DNA from: Neoarius graeffei
Taxonomy: Eukaryota; Chordata; Actinopteri; Siluriformes; Ariidae
NCBI RefSeq assembly: GCF_027579695.1
Contig: NC_083575.1
Span: 33,082,382 to 33,146,381 of the forward strand
Direction of reading: 5' to 3'
DNA length: 64,000 bases
Below the pieces are notes generated by a model. It made no database searches and was not told the origin of the DNA. It was given only the letters and a program-made list of their open reading frames with translations. The position numbers were made by a program, and so were the translations under genes. Positions 1-11,988 of the stretch are shown here, one piece after another. The number at the start of each line of letters is the position of its first letter. Position 1 is the stretch's first letter.

Positions 1-927
1 ATCTTGATCTCATCAAGATTTCAGTTGATTCAGTATGGTTATGAGCTAGTGGGTTAGCTACAGCTTCCCTTTGTCTGCTTAGCAACACAAAGCTAATCAA
101 GGCCTATGTGCTCAGCAGGCAATCAGGCCTGATAAACCACACCTCAGCTAGAAATCCACAAGCTAGCTTTTTGTTTAGGCCATGTGGCCACTCACAAACA
201 CACCCTAGTTAGCTACGGCTAATTCCTTTGTCTTTAGCAACACGTGCTCAGTAGGCCTCACCAGGCCTAACAAACACACTTTAGCTAGGCCATAGGGCCT
301 TTCACAAACACACACTAGCAACACAAGGCTAATCTAGGCCTCCACCACGTGTAGTTAGCTACACGAGGCTAAACACATGGTCAAGTCCTTCCCACACACA
401 CAACCACACACACACAAGCACGCATTAGCAACAGAGCTAATCCTTTGTTCTATTTAGATAACATTCCTTTGTTTTAGCTAGCAACAAGCTAGGCCATACA
501 CACACACACACACCATATCATATTTGTATATATTGATTATCCATTTTTATCTTTGTTATAATAAATCCATTTATTATCCAAGTTGTGTGTATTCATCTTG
601 TTGGTGTTCCAATATTTCTGAAGTCCCCAATCTCTCAAAGAATTCAAAAAGGTGCATATAAGTTATGTAATATGGTAAGTGATCGTAATAATTTGGAAAT
701 ATACCATAATTTAGCTGTTTGGTAATTTATTATTAAGCACCAGGATTAATGGTATGATTCACTAAATGATTCATTGAACGATTCACTAAATGATTCACTG
801 AATGATTCAAATTTAATGAGACTGATTCAATGGTATGATTCATTTTAATTATTAACCTTCAAATTTAATGAGACTGATTTAATGAGATTGATCACTTAAT
901 TTCAATAATTAACTGATTGCACCCACA
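1..927 (+). repeat. Element A 5' LTR (left part outside window)
   Basis: Repeats the sequence from 4926 onward nearly base for base. It ends at CCCACA, just before the primer-binding site. It holds a run of TGATTCA heptamers around 754-843 and CA-rich tracts. Confidence 0.85.
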
Positions 928-933
928 GTAAAT

Positions 934-950
934 TGGCGCCCCGTGTGAGG
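934..950 (+). other. Primer-binding site of element A (tRNA-Met type)
   Basis: TGGCGCCCCGTGTGAGG lies seven bases after the LTR end. It differs at one base from the element B site, which from memory is complementary to the 3' end of a vertebrate elongator tRNA-Met. Confidence 0.7.
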
Positions 951-1215
951 AGATTGGTTTGTTGACTTCTGGAATATTGTTCAACGACAAAAACTATCAG
1001 TTGATTCAGCAACTGCTAAGATATTCTCAGGTGTGTTAAAACGGTTTACAGTAGCATGATAACCATATCACAAATACTCATAACCTATTCAACTTAGGAT
1101 AAGAGAGCATTTCCAAACCAATAAACCTTAATTAATTACATAGTTACTGTTAATTAATAATGATTAATTAATAATTAACTCATTGATTAATTATCTAGTA
1201 TCCAGCCTAAGTAAA

Positions 1216-3026
1216 ATGGCATCCCCTCGTGTCTCAAAAATGGAAGACAACTCTCAAGACGTGTCTCTCCTTGAGGTCATCTCAGATCTCATTCACTGCT
1301 CTGCCTCCGGAAAGGCAAACATTAAGAGCACGAGTGAGAGTGAATGCCTAAACAACATAGACAATTCAAACAAACATATGAGAGATCCAAAAAGAACAAC
1401 TTTTAATGTCCAAGCGGCACTAGGTAAGCTATTCCTATCATACTTCCAAAATGCTGATTCAGAAATCAGACGCCTCCGCGGAGAGGTTGAAAGGTTGACT
1501 ACCAGCAATGCCGAGCTGACAGCCGATAATAATGATTTACATAGGGAGCGTGAGCTCTTGAAGACCTCCCTTGATGATTGCACCGAACGGCTAGAGAAAG
1601 CCGAAATGGTTGCTAAGAGGGCTGCCCAGGAGAAGACCCCCCAAGAGCAGCGCGAGGGGCGTGAAAGACCCCCAACAATGCGCCAAAGCTCAGAGCGGGA
1701 AGAGGCGTCCGAACCAGACACCGTAAATGGTCTGGTCGAGGGCCAGACACCCCGCCAAACTCCATCAACTCACTAGTCGACTCCGTCGTTTAGCCAAGAT
1801 GGAGCCATCCTGCGCTCATCCGGAGCCCAGGACCCTAGTACACCCAGGTCAGTGTGCTACAGTACCCCTGATCAATCTTCAGATGAATCAGACTATGAAT
1901 CTAGTGCGAAACGGGAACAACACCAGAGTAGCTTAAATAGTGAGTGCTCAGAAGAGCCAAGAAGGTTCACTAGGACGTGCACCAAACCCTTCACTTATGG
2001 CAAATTGACTTACTTGCCAAAGATGTCGAACAATTCGATCCCGACAATCAAAGAACTAATGTAAATGACTATTTACGAGAAATTGATCGATGCCTGATGG
2101 ACCTGCCGAACGCCACAACACATGAAAAACTTAAACTAATCTGGAAGACCTCCAGTAGTAGCGTTCGTGCCTTTTTAGGGACACTACCCCCAAACATTCA
2201 CGATAGTTATTCGAAACTTCGCAATTACATGAGGGAAGAATATGCGCCATACACGGACGAAACCTCCGCGACATTGTGTGCATTACAAATCAAACAAAAA
2301 CGGTCTGAGGCGCCTCGTGAATATTACAGACGGCTATGTACTGCCTATTTCCAAGGTAGTAGCGCACCAGGGTTGGAAGAAGATAGAGGTTTCATATCTC
2401 TCTTCTTACATAACCTCCACCCAAGCATGCGGACCCATGTCACACTGACGTGTCGACGAGGTCGCTATTCGATGAGGGAAATTAGGCGACTAGCCCAAAT
2501 GACCTGGGAGACCATCGTCAAAACCGCAAACGGAAATGATGATGACCCCAGAGTCCTTAGGCTCCAGGATGCAAATGGGCCCCCACTAACCTTAGAAGGA
2601 GGCGAAGCTCCAAAAGGGGGACCCCCCTGGAGAAATCCCGGTCCGAACCGCCCCTTGCCGAACCATCACAAGGGTGAGTGGAAAAATCGACAAGGTAAGG
2701 CCAGGAGGGACCGAGGGCGAGTCCACAGTGACTATGGCAATCGCCCATCACATGAAAAGGGTCATAGGGAACAAAATGGTTGGCAGCAAAACTGTCATCC
2801 CCGCTCTGACCAGAAACGGCAGAAGCGTTCCGACCGTAGCTCTAAACGTAAGGGTAGAGACGACCAACACAGTGACTCAGACCAACCTGGTGAGTTCCCC
2901 TCAGAGCTGGACTCTTTAAAAGCCCAGTTGGCTGAGATTAAAGAACTGTTACAGGAGAGGTCAGACCCCTCAACAGATAAAACAAAGAGCCCAAGAAAAA
3001 TGACAAAAAGCTATTCGCTGGCATGA
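1216..3026 (+). pseudogene. Element A gag fossil
   Basis: The start MASPRVS is shared with the gag of element B. The N-terminal part contains a heptad-patterned, probably coiled-coil segment (around 1460-1610). The middle part (about 2000-2520) is capsid-like, with motifs such as YAPYTDETSA and FLHNLHPS. The C-terminal tail is basic, rich in Arg, Gly and Lys, and has no CCHC zinc knuckle, unlike the two class I proviruses in the window. Gag would form the inner shell of the particle. It is broken and is treated as a fossil. Confidence 0.7.
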
Positions 3027-3363
3027 CTAGGCCAGGAACCACGGGTATATCTCATGAAAGGGGGAGGAGATCCCTCTGAAACAGCAGGCGAGGGTCAGGA
3101 TGTAGGGCCCCCCCTGGTGGCGAAGGCAAACACACAAAACGCACCTCTCATGTGCGCTAAAGTCTTCACCACCATCTCTCAGACACACGGCTCTCACAAG
3201 GCGACCCAATCCCAACCAAGCCCTGTGACATAAATTTAGTCAACTTCACACAAAACAAAACCGTTCCCCGTCACGTATCGCATTAGGACATCTAGGCCTA
3301 ATCAAACGCTTTCATATCGATTTCCATGATAATCGAATCAAACCTTATTGAACAGTCCTCACT

Positions 3364-3374
3364 CCAAAAGGGGG
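3364..3374 (+). other. Possible central polypurine tract of element A
   Basis: CCAAAAGGGGG here repeats the terminal polypurine tract at 4136-4148. Element B has the same second copy at 44659-44672. Its place between the pol scar and env resembles the central tracts known in lentiviruses and spumaviruses; function is inferred. Confidence 0.4.
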
Positions 3375-3399
3375 TGGACGACAGCTAGGCCCATCCTGT

Positions 3400-3785
3400 C
3401 CACCTAGCTTGTACGCATCACTCAACCATAAGCGTACACTAACATTCCCGGTCAGACTTCACCAACCCAATGAAGTAATAACCCTTCAGTATAACAGGGT
3501 AGATAAAATACTAAAATCCGCTATTATTACTAGTGCGTATTCATCGCAAATACACCTGGCATATAGTCTTGGCAGTGCTATCCTCATTTTTGTGAATCCA
3601 CAAGACTTAGAGATATGCACCCCCACTAAAGACATCCACTGGGTCTGCCCAGGCAACCCATACATAACACTATGCCAAGTTAGATAAGATGGTCTGTGTC
3701 CCTGACAGCTTTAGCCGCAGTAGAGCACGCTCTCTGGCCAGACCACCCACTGCTATTACCAAACACAGAAGATTTCTAGAAGATT
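3400..3785 (+). pseudogene. Element A env remnant
   Basis: Short matches to both halves of the element B Env are present: LAYSLGSA, then NPQDLEICT, then DIHWVCPGNP, and lastly the tail with the DKMVCVPDSF-type motif near 3690. Most of Env is gone. Fossil. Confidence 0.55.
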
Positions 3786-4135
3786 AGGTTTGCCAACCCA
3801 AACACTAATACTTCTTTCCTTCCTTCATTTCTTCTCTTTTCGTTTTTTTATGCATAAGAAATTGAACACTACATGTTTCATGTTCAATGTTTAATTTTTT
3901 TTTTTTGATGTGATGTTGATCTAGTTAGTTAGATAGTGATCATATGCCCAAAATGCCCATAGTGATTATATGCCCAAAATGTCTCTGTCTCCAACTGTCT
4001 TACTGGAACTCACAAGTTTGCACAGTCTTCACAGGACACCATGAACTGTGCAGAACAAGTCTACCTCAAGGACTAAGGACACGTGGACTGTACGGTACTG
4101 TGCTTTCAGTGCTACGACTCCGTCATACCCCTGAG

Positions 4136-4148
4136 ACCAAAAGGGGGA
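4136..4148 (+). other. Terminal polypurine tract of element A
   Basis: CCAAAAGGGGGAC directly abuts the LTR start TGTAGG at 4149, the standard position for the plus-strand primer. Confidence 0.75.
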
Positions 4149-5881
4149 CTGTAGGTACATTCCACTAAGAAACTACATTTCCCATCAGCCCACTTCCGCG
4201 TTGACCTGCATCACGCCGGGGCGGGATCATCTACGTCATCCTCCAGGAAAGCATAAACCGCCTGGAATTCCTCAGCCCTTTGTCTCTCGCGTCCGGATTC
4301 CAAGGAAGCTAGACGCATAAAGAGATGCTCTCAAACCCGAAAACACTTCCTTCTTGCAAGATTCACCATCCGGCGCATTCTGTGCTTAACCACTGGCCAA
4401 GATAAAAGTCCAGAATAGCGCGATCTTTAAACTCAACCTGAGTTACAACCGGTTTATTCGTATTAGAAGTGACGTCATGACTGCAGCTCAAACGCAGTTT
4501 TAATTTGTAATTAGGAGTGACCAGAATTCCTCCTGATTGAGTTCTGTGCACATTAATCAGAGACTTTCCTTTCATCACGAACGACGCGTCGGATCAAGAG
4601 AAGTTCTCTGTCCACGGAATCGACTCATGGAATCGACTCACGTGCTTCATGAACAGCGAAGCTCTGCAACGGCGAACATCTTCTCAGAACTTTTCTAGAG
4701 GCAAGATATTGAGTAAAATATATTTGGGCATAATAATTAAGCTAGTCTTAGGAATTTAGCTTTATTGAAATAGTGTGAATTTAAACCCAGGTTTATCTGT
4801 TACACTGTTAAACACGCAGCGTGTTGAATTGTTCTGTTTTTGTTTTAATCTCAATTGTTTTAATATACAGGCTGTGCATGCTTCTCTCTCTCTTATTCTT
4901 ACTAACATTTTAATTTCATTATTATACATCTTGATCTCATCAAGATTTCAGTTGATTCAGTATGGTTATGAGCTAGTGGGTTAGCTACAGCTTCCCTTTG
5001 TCTGCTTAGCAACACAAAGCTAATCAAGGCCTACCATGTGCTCAGCAGGCCATCAGGCCTGATAAACCACACCTCAGCTAGAAATCCACAAGCTAGCTTT
5101 TTGTTTAGGCCACGTGGCCACTCACAAACACACCCTAGTTAGCTATGGCTAATTCCTTTGTCTTTAGCAACACGTGCTCAGTAGGCCTCACCAGGCCTAA
5201 CAAACACACTTTAGCTAGGCCATAGGGCCTTTCACAAACACACACTAGCAACACAAGGCTAATCTAGGCCTCCACCACATGTAGTTAGCTACACGAGGCT
5301 AAACACATGGTCAAGTCCTTCCCACACACACAAGCACACATTAGCAACAGAGCTAATCCTTTGTTCTATTTAGATAACATTCCTTTGTTTTAGCTAGCAA
5401 CAAGCTAGGCCATACACACACACACCATATCATATTTGTATATATTGATTATTCATTTTTATCTTTGTTATAATAAATCCATTTATTATCAAAGTTGTGT
5501 GTATTCATCTTGTTGGTGTTCCAATATTTCTGAAGTCCCCAATCTCTCAAAGAATTCAAAAAGGTGCATATAAGTTATGTAATATAGTAAATGATCGTAA
5601 TAATTTGGAAATATACCATAATTTAGCTGGTTGGTAATTTATTATTAAGCACCAGGTTTAATGGTATGATTCACTAAATGATTCATTGAACGATTCACTA
5701 AATGATTCACTGAATGATTCAAATTTAATGAGACTGATTCAATGGTATGATTCATTTTAATGAGTCAAAGTAAACGATTCAATGGGATTGATTCATTTTA
5801 ATTATTAACCTTCAAATTTAATGAGACTGATTTAATGAGATTGATCATTTAATTTCAATAATTAACTGATTGAGCCCTACA
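4149..5881 (+). repeat. Element A 3' LTR
   Basis: Begins TGTAGG and ends CCTACA (short inverted ends). About 1.73 kb. Positions 4926-5881 repeat the window start. It includes AATAAA-type signals (around 5471) and the TGATTCA cluster. ERV1 env sequence begins at 5882. Confidence 0.85.
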
Positions 5882-7100
5882 GTAGTCATTAGACACAGGG
5901 CGGTTAACTCAGTCCTAATACCATCGACAGCTTTAATGGTTTCATTAACAAAGCTGGCTAAGCGACAATGTGTTAATTCTACATTCCTCCATAGATCAGC
6001 TACACCAAAATGAGGAAACATTGATGTCCAAAAACGGTGCCACCTAGTAGTAAGATGATGTTCCAAGGGTGGAAAATTATGAATGACATCTCGTTTTGGG
6101 CGATGAGCAGAGAGAGGATGGATAGCAGTGATAGCGTTTTTGAGTCGTATGGGAGCACAAATGCCTGACCACTTGGTGGGAAACGAAACAAGGAGATTAC
6201 TATTACCGCAGTACCAGTACCAGTTTAATGCTAATTTAACACCAGGATAATTATTAGGGTGTGGTGGAACACAATTAGGATGAGCCCTACATGTATTATT
6301 GATATACCCGATACTGTTGAGTGTACAATCAGTTAGCGGAGGGTTACATTGGCATGAATTCGGGACCCAGCGAGGACATGGAGAGGTGGCGGAATTCTGA
6401 TCATATATCTGCTTACATTGAGACTTAGGAATGTGTCCCAAATAAACATTACTTTTTTTAGAGTAATTCATTCTAAAACAGTGAGGGAAAGTGAAATTGG
6501 AAGGCATATCTACTTGCAGAGTAGTGAGGATAGAATCTTGCAGTATAATATCGGGGGTATCTGTGCCATATGCGAAAGAAGTCTGGTTTAACCTTGTTAT
6601 CGCAGAAGGGTGAGGAGAGTAATTACAGAAAGGGCCCCAAAATTTAAAAGGTTGGCCTTTTGGGCCCCAAGCATAATATAAAGCTTCAGAGCATAGTGGC
6701 AAAGGTGGGCGTGTAATAATAGTAGAAGAAGGCATCAAATGACATACATAACAACTTTCGTTTGTGTGAGTCCGTGCAGTCCAATTAGCGAATTGCCAGA
6801 AGATGTTGTCTCGAGGTCCAGCTCCAGCGGGTAACCCTGTTCCGAGCAATAAGAAAATAGTCATGAAGGCTCAGGCGGGTAACCCTGCCCCGAGCAGAGA
6901 TGAAGCAGCCATGAAAGCTCGGGTGGGTAGCCCTGCCCCGAGCAAGGATGAAGCAGCCACGAAAGCTCGGGCGAGTAGCCCTGCCCCGAGCAACAATGGA
7001 GTCACGAAACCCGTGATGCGGACCATCATGGTTGTAATGAGGAGGAGTGGTTCCAAACTGGGCGCAAGATCTCTTCCCCTTTTGTTCACAATGTCTCGCA
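5882..7100 (-). pseudogene. ERV1 env fossil (surface and start of transmembrane subunit)
   Basis: A surface-subunit-like region has many cysteines and N-x-S/T sites, followed by a furin-type site (RPKR) and the beginning of the transmembrane subunit, where element A cuts in. The leader region is hydrophobic and built from a tandem repeat (see the separate entry). Env would mediate receptor binding and entry. Fossil. Confidence 0.65.
6829..6996 (-). repeat. 48-bp tandem repeat in the ERV1 env leader
   Basis: Three to four copies of a 48-bp unit (16 codons). On the minus strand each encodes a hydrophobic LLGAGLP-type stretch, so the signal-peptide-like core is multiplied. Confidence 0.8.
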
Positions 7101-7369
7101 GGCAGCAACCCGATTCTCAGTCAGCCAGGGCTGCACACAGGTCAAATCTATGTAGAGCACAGAGAGAGAAAGAGAGAGAGAAACAGACTGGATAGGGACA
7201 CAAAAAGCGTTAATAGCAAACTGATCATTGTAACACAACTTTGTTATGGAGCCTTCTTCAGTCGTGTGTCATGGATCCACTGTGGAAAAAGGTCAGTTAA
7301 GACAGCAGTACGAGTAATGGTGACTATTTCTGCAGGCTCACTATATCTAGGTTCTCCCAATTGTCCAAA

Positions 7370-8930
7370 TCATTTAAAAAGTCGCACCAGCACCTTGTCT
7401 CCCACTTGGAAGGGGTGTGTGTTTGCTGATGGTGGAAATGATATTGTACTATTGACCTTAGTACAAATTTCATGCAATTTATCGATAAGGGCTGCAGAAT
7501 ACTCATCCATATGTGTCTTCAAATCAGAGGTACCCAGAGCCGGAGTCCCCTTCCTCCAGGGGAGAGGGAAAGGTCGTCCAAAAATAATCTCGTAGGGGGA
7601 ATAGCCGCCGAAACTAGGTTTCGATGTCATGCAAATTTCAGCCAGTGTGGCTGGCAATAGGTCTACCCAATTTTTGGAACCTGTGGTCTGCATAGCCTTA
7701 GTTAGTTTGTCTTTCAATGTTTGATTAGTACGTTCTACGATACCAGAAGATTGAGGATGGTATGGAATATGAAAACGCCAGTTTAGTGAGAGGTACTTAC
7801 ACAGGTCTTGTGTGACCTTTGAGGTGAAAGGGGTACCCTTGTCTGAGTCTATGGCATCGGGAACCCCATAACGAGGTATTATTTCTTTTGCCAGCGTACG
7901 AGTCACTACCTTCGCATTCTCTCTAGAACACGGAAAGGCTTCTACCCATTTAGAGAATTTGTCCACAATCACCAGGATATATTTAAACAGGGAGGCATGT
8001 GTGTGAAGTCGATTTGCCATTCTAGGAATGGAGACGTAGGTATGGGTAAACACTCGTGTTTCATGACTGCTTTAGAGGGATTATTTTGTGTGCAGATGAG
8101 GCATCTCTCGAGAATTGAGTCCACCAAACTGTTCAGATTGGCTATACAGAAAAGTTTGTTCATGTCCCCCTTCACCCCCCTTCGTGCACGGTGTGTCACA
8201 CCATGAAATTCATGCATGAGGAAGGGAAGGCAATGTGATGGAAGACACAGGCGGCCATCCTGGCTGTACCATAGGCCATCAGAGGCGACATAAGCGCCTT
8301 GTAACTGCCAAAAGGCAGAATCATTTGGAGAAGCTGAAGCCTGTAAAGAAATAAGGTCTAAATCTGGGATCAGGCTACTAGCAAGACAAGATGTATTACA
8401 TGATGAAGGGTCTAGGCCAGAAGACATGACACCAGAAGCAGCAGCAAGTTTTGCCATACGATCAGCAAGAGAATTACCCATGAGTTCAGGGGTGTTTCCC
8501 GAGGCATGCGTTTTAGTCTTAACTATGGCAAGTGACCTAGGGAGATGACAAGAATCAATAAGGTTTTGTACTAAGGTAGAGCGTGAAATGGGCTTCCCGT
8601 CTGCGGCGTGGAAGCCCCATGACTGCCAAATCTTCCCGAAATCATGAGCCACCCCAAAGGCATAATGAGAGTCTGTGTAGATTGTGACATCCTTGCCCTG
8701 AGACAAAATACAAGCACGCATTAGTGCATACAACTCGGCTGCCTGAGCGGAAGAGAAGGGGAGAGCATAGGCCTCATGTCCAATGTCAGGCAGGGAACAC
8801 ACAGAATAGCCACAGAGGAAAACACCATCTGAAGGTTTAGAACAAGAACCATCAACAAAGAGTACTACCCCCGTCTCCAGAGGGCTGGAGGAAAGATCAG
8901 GCCTGATACTGGTAGTATGCAAGATTTCAG
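7370..8930 (-). pseudogene. ERV1 pol fossil: RNase H and integrase
   Basis: The 8922-7969 part shows an RNase H-like start (LFVDGSCS, later YTDSHYAFG) and an integrase zinc-binding region with CLICTQNNP. The 8053-7370 part is the integrase core: VDKFSKWVEAFP, then DKGTPFTS, then the YHPQSSGIVER signature, and a C-terminal part. Typical of class I retroviral pol. Broken; fossil. Confidence 0.8.
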
Positions 8931-9242
8931 ATAGACAATCATGATCGGTGTCCTCCAGAGTGTCGCCCTGAGAATTAAGAAGGCGTGCGAGAGCGTGACC
9001 TACAGTATTAGAGGATGTGGCACGAATTTTGAGATTGTCAGTAGAAAAGAGAATGGTTTCATATCCGGAGCGTCACTGCGCAGTCATATGTTGAGTCTGT
9101 AAATTTTGCAATACCTGTTTAACTTGATGTGATGAGTGCAAGATCAGTGGGTGAGACAAAACCAATTTCTCTGCATCTGAAACCATCATAGCACAGGTGG
9201 CGACAGCCCTTAGACACGCAGGCAAGCCTTGAGCAACAGAGT

Positions 9243-10833
9243 CTAATGTTTTAGATAAGAACGCACACGGACGAATTCCCCCCCATGTTCCTGAGCCAAA
9301 ACACCAGACGCCGTACCTTGTTGTTCACAGACGTAGAGATGAAAGGGCTTTGAGTAGTCAGGTAAACCCAGAGCTGGGGCTGAGCAGAGAGCGCTTTTGA
9401 GGGAGTGATAAGCGTTAATCATAGTGTCAGTCCAGGTCAAAGGATGTCGCTGTGGATCTTGATGAGAGATTGCAGAACGGAGAATCTTGTCATATGAGGA
9501 GCAGTCAGGGATCCATTGTCTGCAATAGTTGATAAGACCCAGAAAAGACATCAGTGCATGTTTAGTTGCAGGGCGTTTTGTGTCTAGAATTGCCTGCACC
9601 CGATCAGCTGACAGCTTACGACAACCTTGTGAAAGTTCAAAGCCCAGGTACTTAACAGTGTCCTTGCAGAACTGGAGCTTGGTTCTGGAAACCTTGAAAC
9701 CCGTTTGCGCCAGATGTTGGAGCAGGCACAAGGATGCGTCTCGGCAGATTTCCGGTGACTCAGTGGATACCAGAAGATCATCTGCGTATGTCAGGACCAC
9801 AGAGCCCTGGGGGAGGGAGAGGTCACAAAGTGCGTTACGAATTACAGCTGAAAACACAGCCGGAGAATCAATAAAACCTTGCGGTAGGCGTGTCCAAGTA
9901 TACTGCTTCCATCTGTGCGTAAACGCAAACAAAGGCTGTGTTTTCTTCAACTGGAATGCTGAAAAAAGCAGAACAGAGATCAATGACGGAAAAACAGCAA
10001 TGATCAGCAGGAACTTGTGATATTACAGAGGAAACGTCAGGTACAATGGGTGCTACAGGAACAATCAGTTCATTAATCTTACACAAGTCCTGCGTAAAAC
10101 ACCAGGTACCATCCGGCTTGGGCACGGGATTGACAGGTGTATTGTACGGGCTAGTACACTCTCTCACCACGCCTTGTTCAAGGAGAGACTGTAAGATGAC
10201 ATCAATTCCTTTGACTTTGTCCTCAGAGAGAGGATACTGGTTAACATAGACAGGAAGCAGGTGTTTCAGCTTAGCTTCATAAGGAACACAATGAACTAGG
10301 CCTACCTCGTCCTTCTGTTCAGCCCAAAGAGAGGAAGGGATTTCAGTCAAAGCCGTAGAAGGGTCAGTAGAGGAAATAACAGAGTTTACAGAAGTCATGC
10401 AAACAGCAGAGATATTTGGCACAGTCACATGTGAAGAAAGATAAGATAAAGCAGGAGGCAGCGAGTCAGGAGTGCAAATAGTCATTTTGGATCCCTGAAA
10501 CAAAATGGATAAATGTAAGAGACTCATTAGATCCCGCCCCATTAGATTAAAAGGACACTGAGACATCAACACAAAAGAGTGATGTATACAAAGTGCTGGG
10601 TCAGTGGGACAGGTTACCAATAATGGAGGAGTGGAAGGGGAGGAAAAAGGGACCCCATCAATTCCCACAGAGCAAAGAGTTTTGTTAGAAATCGGACCCT
10701 CGTAGGAATTTCCCACTGAGGACATTGTAGCACCAGTGTCAATTAAGAAAGGGAGCACCTCTCCATTCACAGCTAATTCCATGACAGGCAAATCACTGGC
10801 TAGATAAGAGTCGAAAGAACAATGTAGCATCAT
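9243..10833 (-). pseudogene. ERV1 pol fossil: protease and reverse transcriptase
   Basis: Protease is recognised by the FLIDTGATMS active-site motif and the later LMGRDLM motif. RT follows with the polymerase box YADDLL, a LGF-type thumb motif and the LPDYSKPFHLYV connection region. Orientation and order fit the integrase block downstream. Fossil. Confidence 0.82.
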
Positions 10834-10874
10834 GGGGTCACAGCTCTGTAGGCAGCTCTATGCTCGATATGGGC

Positions 10875-11062
10875 CTATGCTTGCCGTAGGGGCAGGCAAA
10901 GCAAGAGGAGGAGGGGGAGGAGGAGGAAGAGACACATCACGCTTAAGATTAGAAGAAGAAGGGGGGACATATGCCGTGCCCTGTCTTCATCTGCCCTTTT
11001 CTTTTGACACTCACGTCGCCAATGTCCTTCTTTACCACAATAATAGCACAATCTACTACCAG
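10875..11062 (-). pseudogene. ERV1 nucleocapsid (zinc-knuckle) remnant
   Basis: One CCHC knuckle, CYYCGKEGHWRREC, just downstream in gag order of the split. The sequence beyond 11062 changes abruptly to tRNA-Ala repeat. The upstream gag lies at about 20343-21640. Confidence 0.8.
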
Positions 11063-11087
11063 GTGGGATCGATGCCCACATTCTCCA
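11063..11087 (+). pseudogene. tRNA-Ala 3' fragment (T arm and acceptor)
   Basis: GTGGGATCGATGCCCAC followed by ATTCTCCA is the T arm plus 3' acceptor strand. It abuts ERV1 nucleocapsid sequence at 11062. Confidence 0.85.
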
Positions 11088-11915
11088 AAGCACCCACTGA
11101 CCCTGGGCTTGCATTTTACAGAGAAAAACTTTCTTGTCATCTTGCAAACCAGCCGAATCATCTGCACTTTCAGCCAAGTCAAGATCAAATTTCTTTTGCC
11201 ACATTCAAAGCAGCACATGTGTGAAAACAGCCACTATTTGGATTAAACCCACAACCTTGGCAATGACCAAATCAACTAACTGCACACTACTTTTCTGCTG
11301 ATATGCTCCTCTGATGAGCTCTGAAGGTGAGCTATCACAGATCCCTTTCAGTTTGCTTGGCTTTATTCCTTGAATTGCCGACTGACCTCAGTATCTCCAA
11401 GTCACATTTTTCAACAGGCTTGTCATATTCCCACCATCCACTATGAAATTCTAACTCTCGCTCGAGTGCAAAGTCAGCTGAGACAGCTTTTACAAACTGA
11501 AAATATGATGCTTACCTGCTTGTATTCTTCAAGCTGCTGGGGAAAAGCATGCTGCTGTCCTGAAAAGGCACTTTTCACCACCTTCCGGCCAGCTGCTCTC
11601 ATTGAACAATGAAGCAACAAATGCTTCCTGAGGCCTGCCCCCAAAGTGTGAGAAGCATGCCAGGGACTCCATGTGAGGAGATTGGGTTGTTTTAGGGGCA
11701 AAACCCTTGAAGCTTATCACCTGGGATTCATGCAAATGGGAGTCAGAATGCACTCCCCCAGAACAAAAGTCCGCTTCTGGGCAGTCGCTCACTTGAAAAT
11801 AAACAAACGACCAATGGAAACTCAGGCATGGTTCCAGAGAGCAACGAGCAGGTCAGGAAGTGCAGTTTGGGGAGGGGCGTGTGGTAGTTAGTTGGACAAA
11901 ACCTCAACCACAGCA

Positions 11916-11988
11916 GGGGAATTAGCTCAAGTGGTAGAGCGCTTGCTTAGCATGTAAGAGGTAGTGGGATCGATGCCCACATTCTCCA
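11916..11988 (+). tRNA. tRNA-Ala (anticodon AGC)
   Basis: A 73-nt cloverleaf: acceptor GGGGAAT/ATTCTCC, D stem GCTC/GAGC, anticodon stem CTTGC/GTAAG (one G-U pair), loop TTAGCAT with anticodon AGC, T stem GTGGG/CCCAC, discriminator A. A TTTT run at 12015-12018 could terminate Pol III. It is the best-preserved copy in the array. Compared with the vertebrate tRNA-Ala(AGC) I remember, it has very few changes. It may be functional. Confidence 0.85.

Larger units (their letters stand above)
1..5881 (+). mobile_element. Retrovirus-like element A (probable lokiretrovirus fossil), pol-less
   Basis: Two long direct repeats (window start to 927, and 4149-5881) flank a 3.2 kb interior with a primer-binding site, gag, env scraps and a polypurine tract. 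The window starts inside the left LTR, so the left end is not seen. Gag and env match element B (40884-49358), which keeps more of env. Nearly all of pol is missing. The two LTRs differ only at scattered bases plus one ~40-bp indel, so insertion is fairly recent. The element lies in the env region of ERV1, whose sequence resumes directly at 5882. The lokiretrovirus assignment rests on the fusion-protein-like Env of B and is an inference. It is broken in several places. Confidence 0.75.
5882..11062 (-). mobile_element. ERV1, class I (gamma/epsilon-like) provirus, env-pol-nucleocapsid block
   Basis: Reading on the minus strand from 11062 down: nucleocapsid zinc knuckle, protease, RT, RNase H, integrase, then Env. 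The order is retroviral and the single CCHC knuckle suits class I. The rest of gag and the 5' LTR are found at about 20343-23271 in the same orientation, so one provirus was split by the tRNA-array/Dada slab. Element A interrupts env at 5881, and the 3' LTR would lie left of the window. It is older than element A. It is a fossil with several breaks. Confidence 0.85.

Noticed and set aside
6829-6996. CRISPR-like regular repeat
   Set aside because: Units are contiguous 48-bp copies in an env leader of a vertebrate provirus; there are no spacers.
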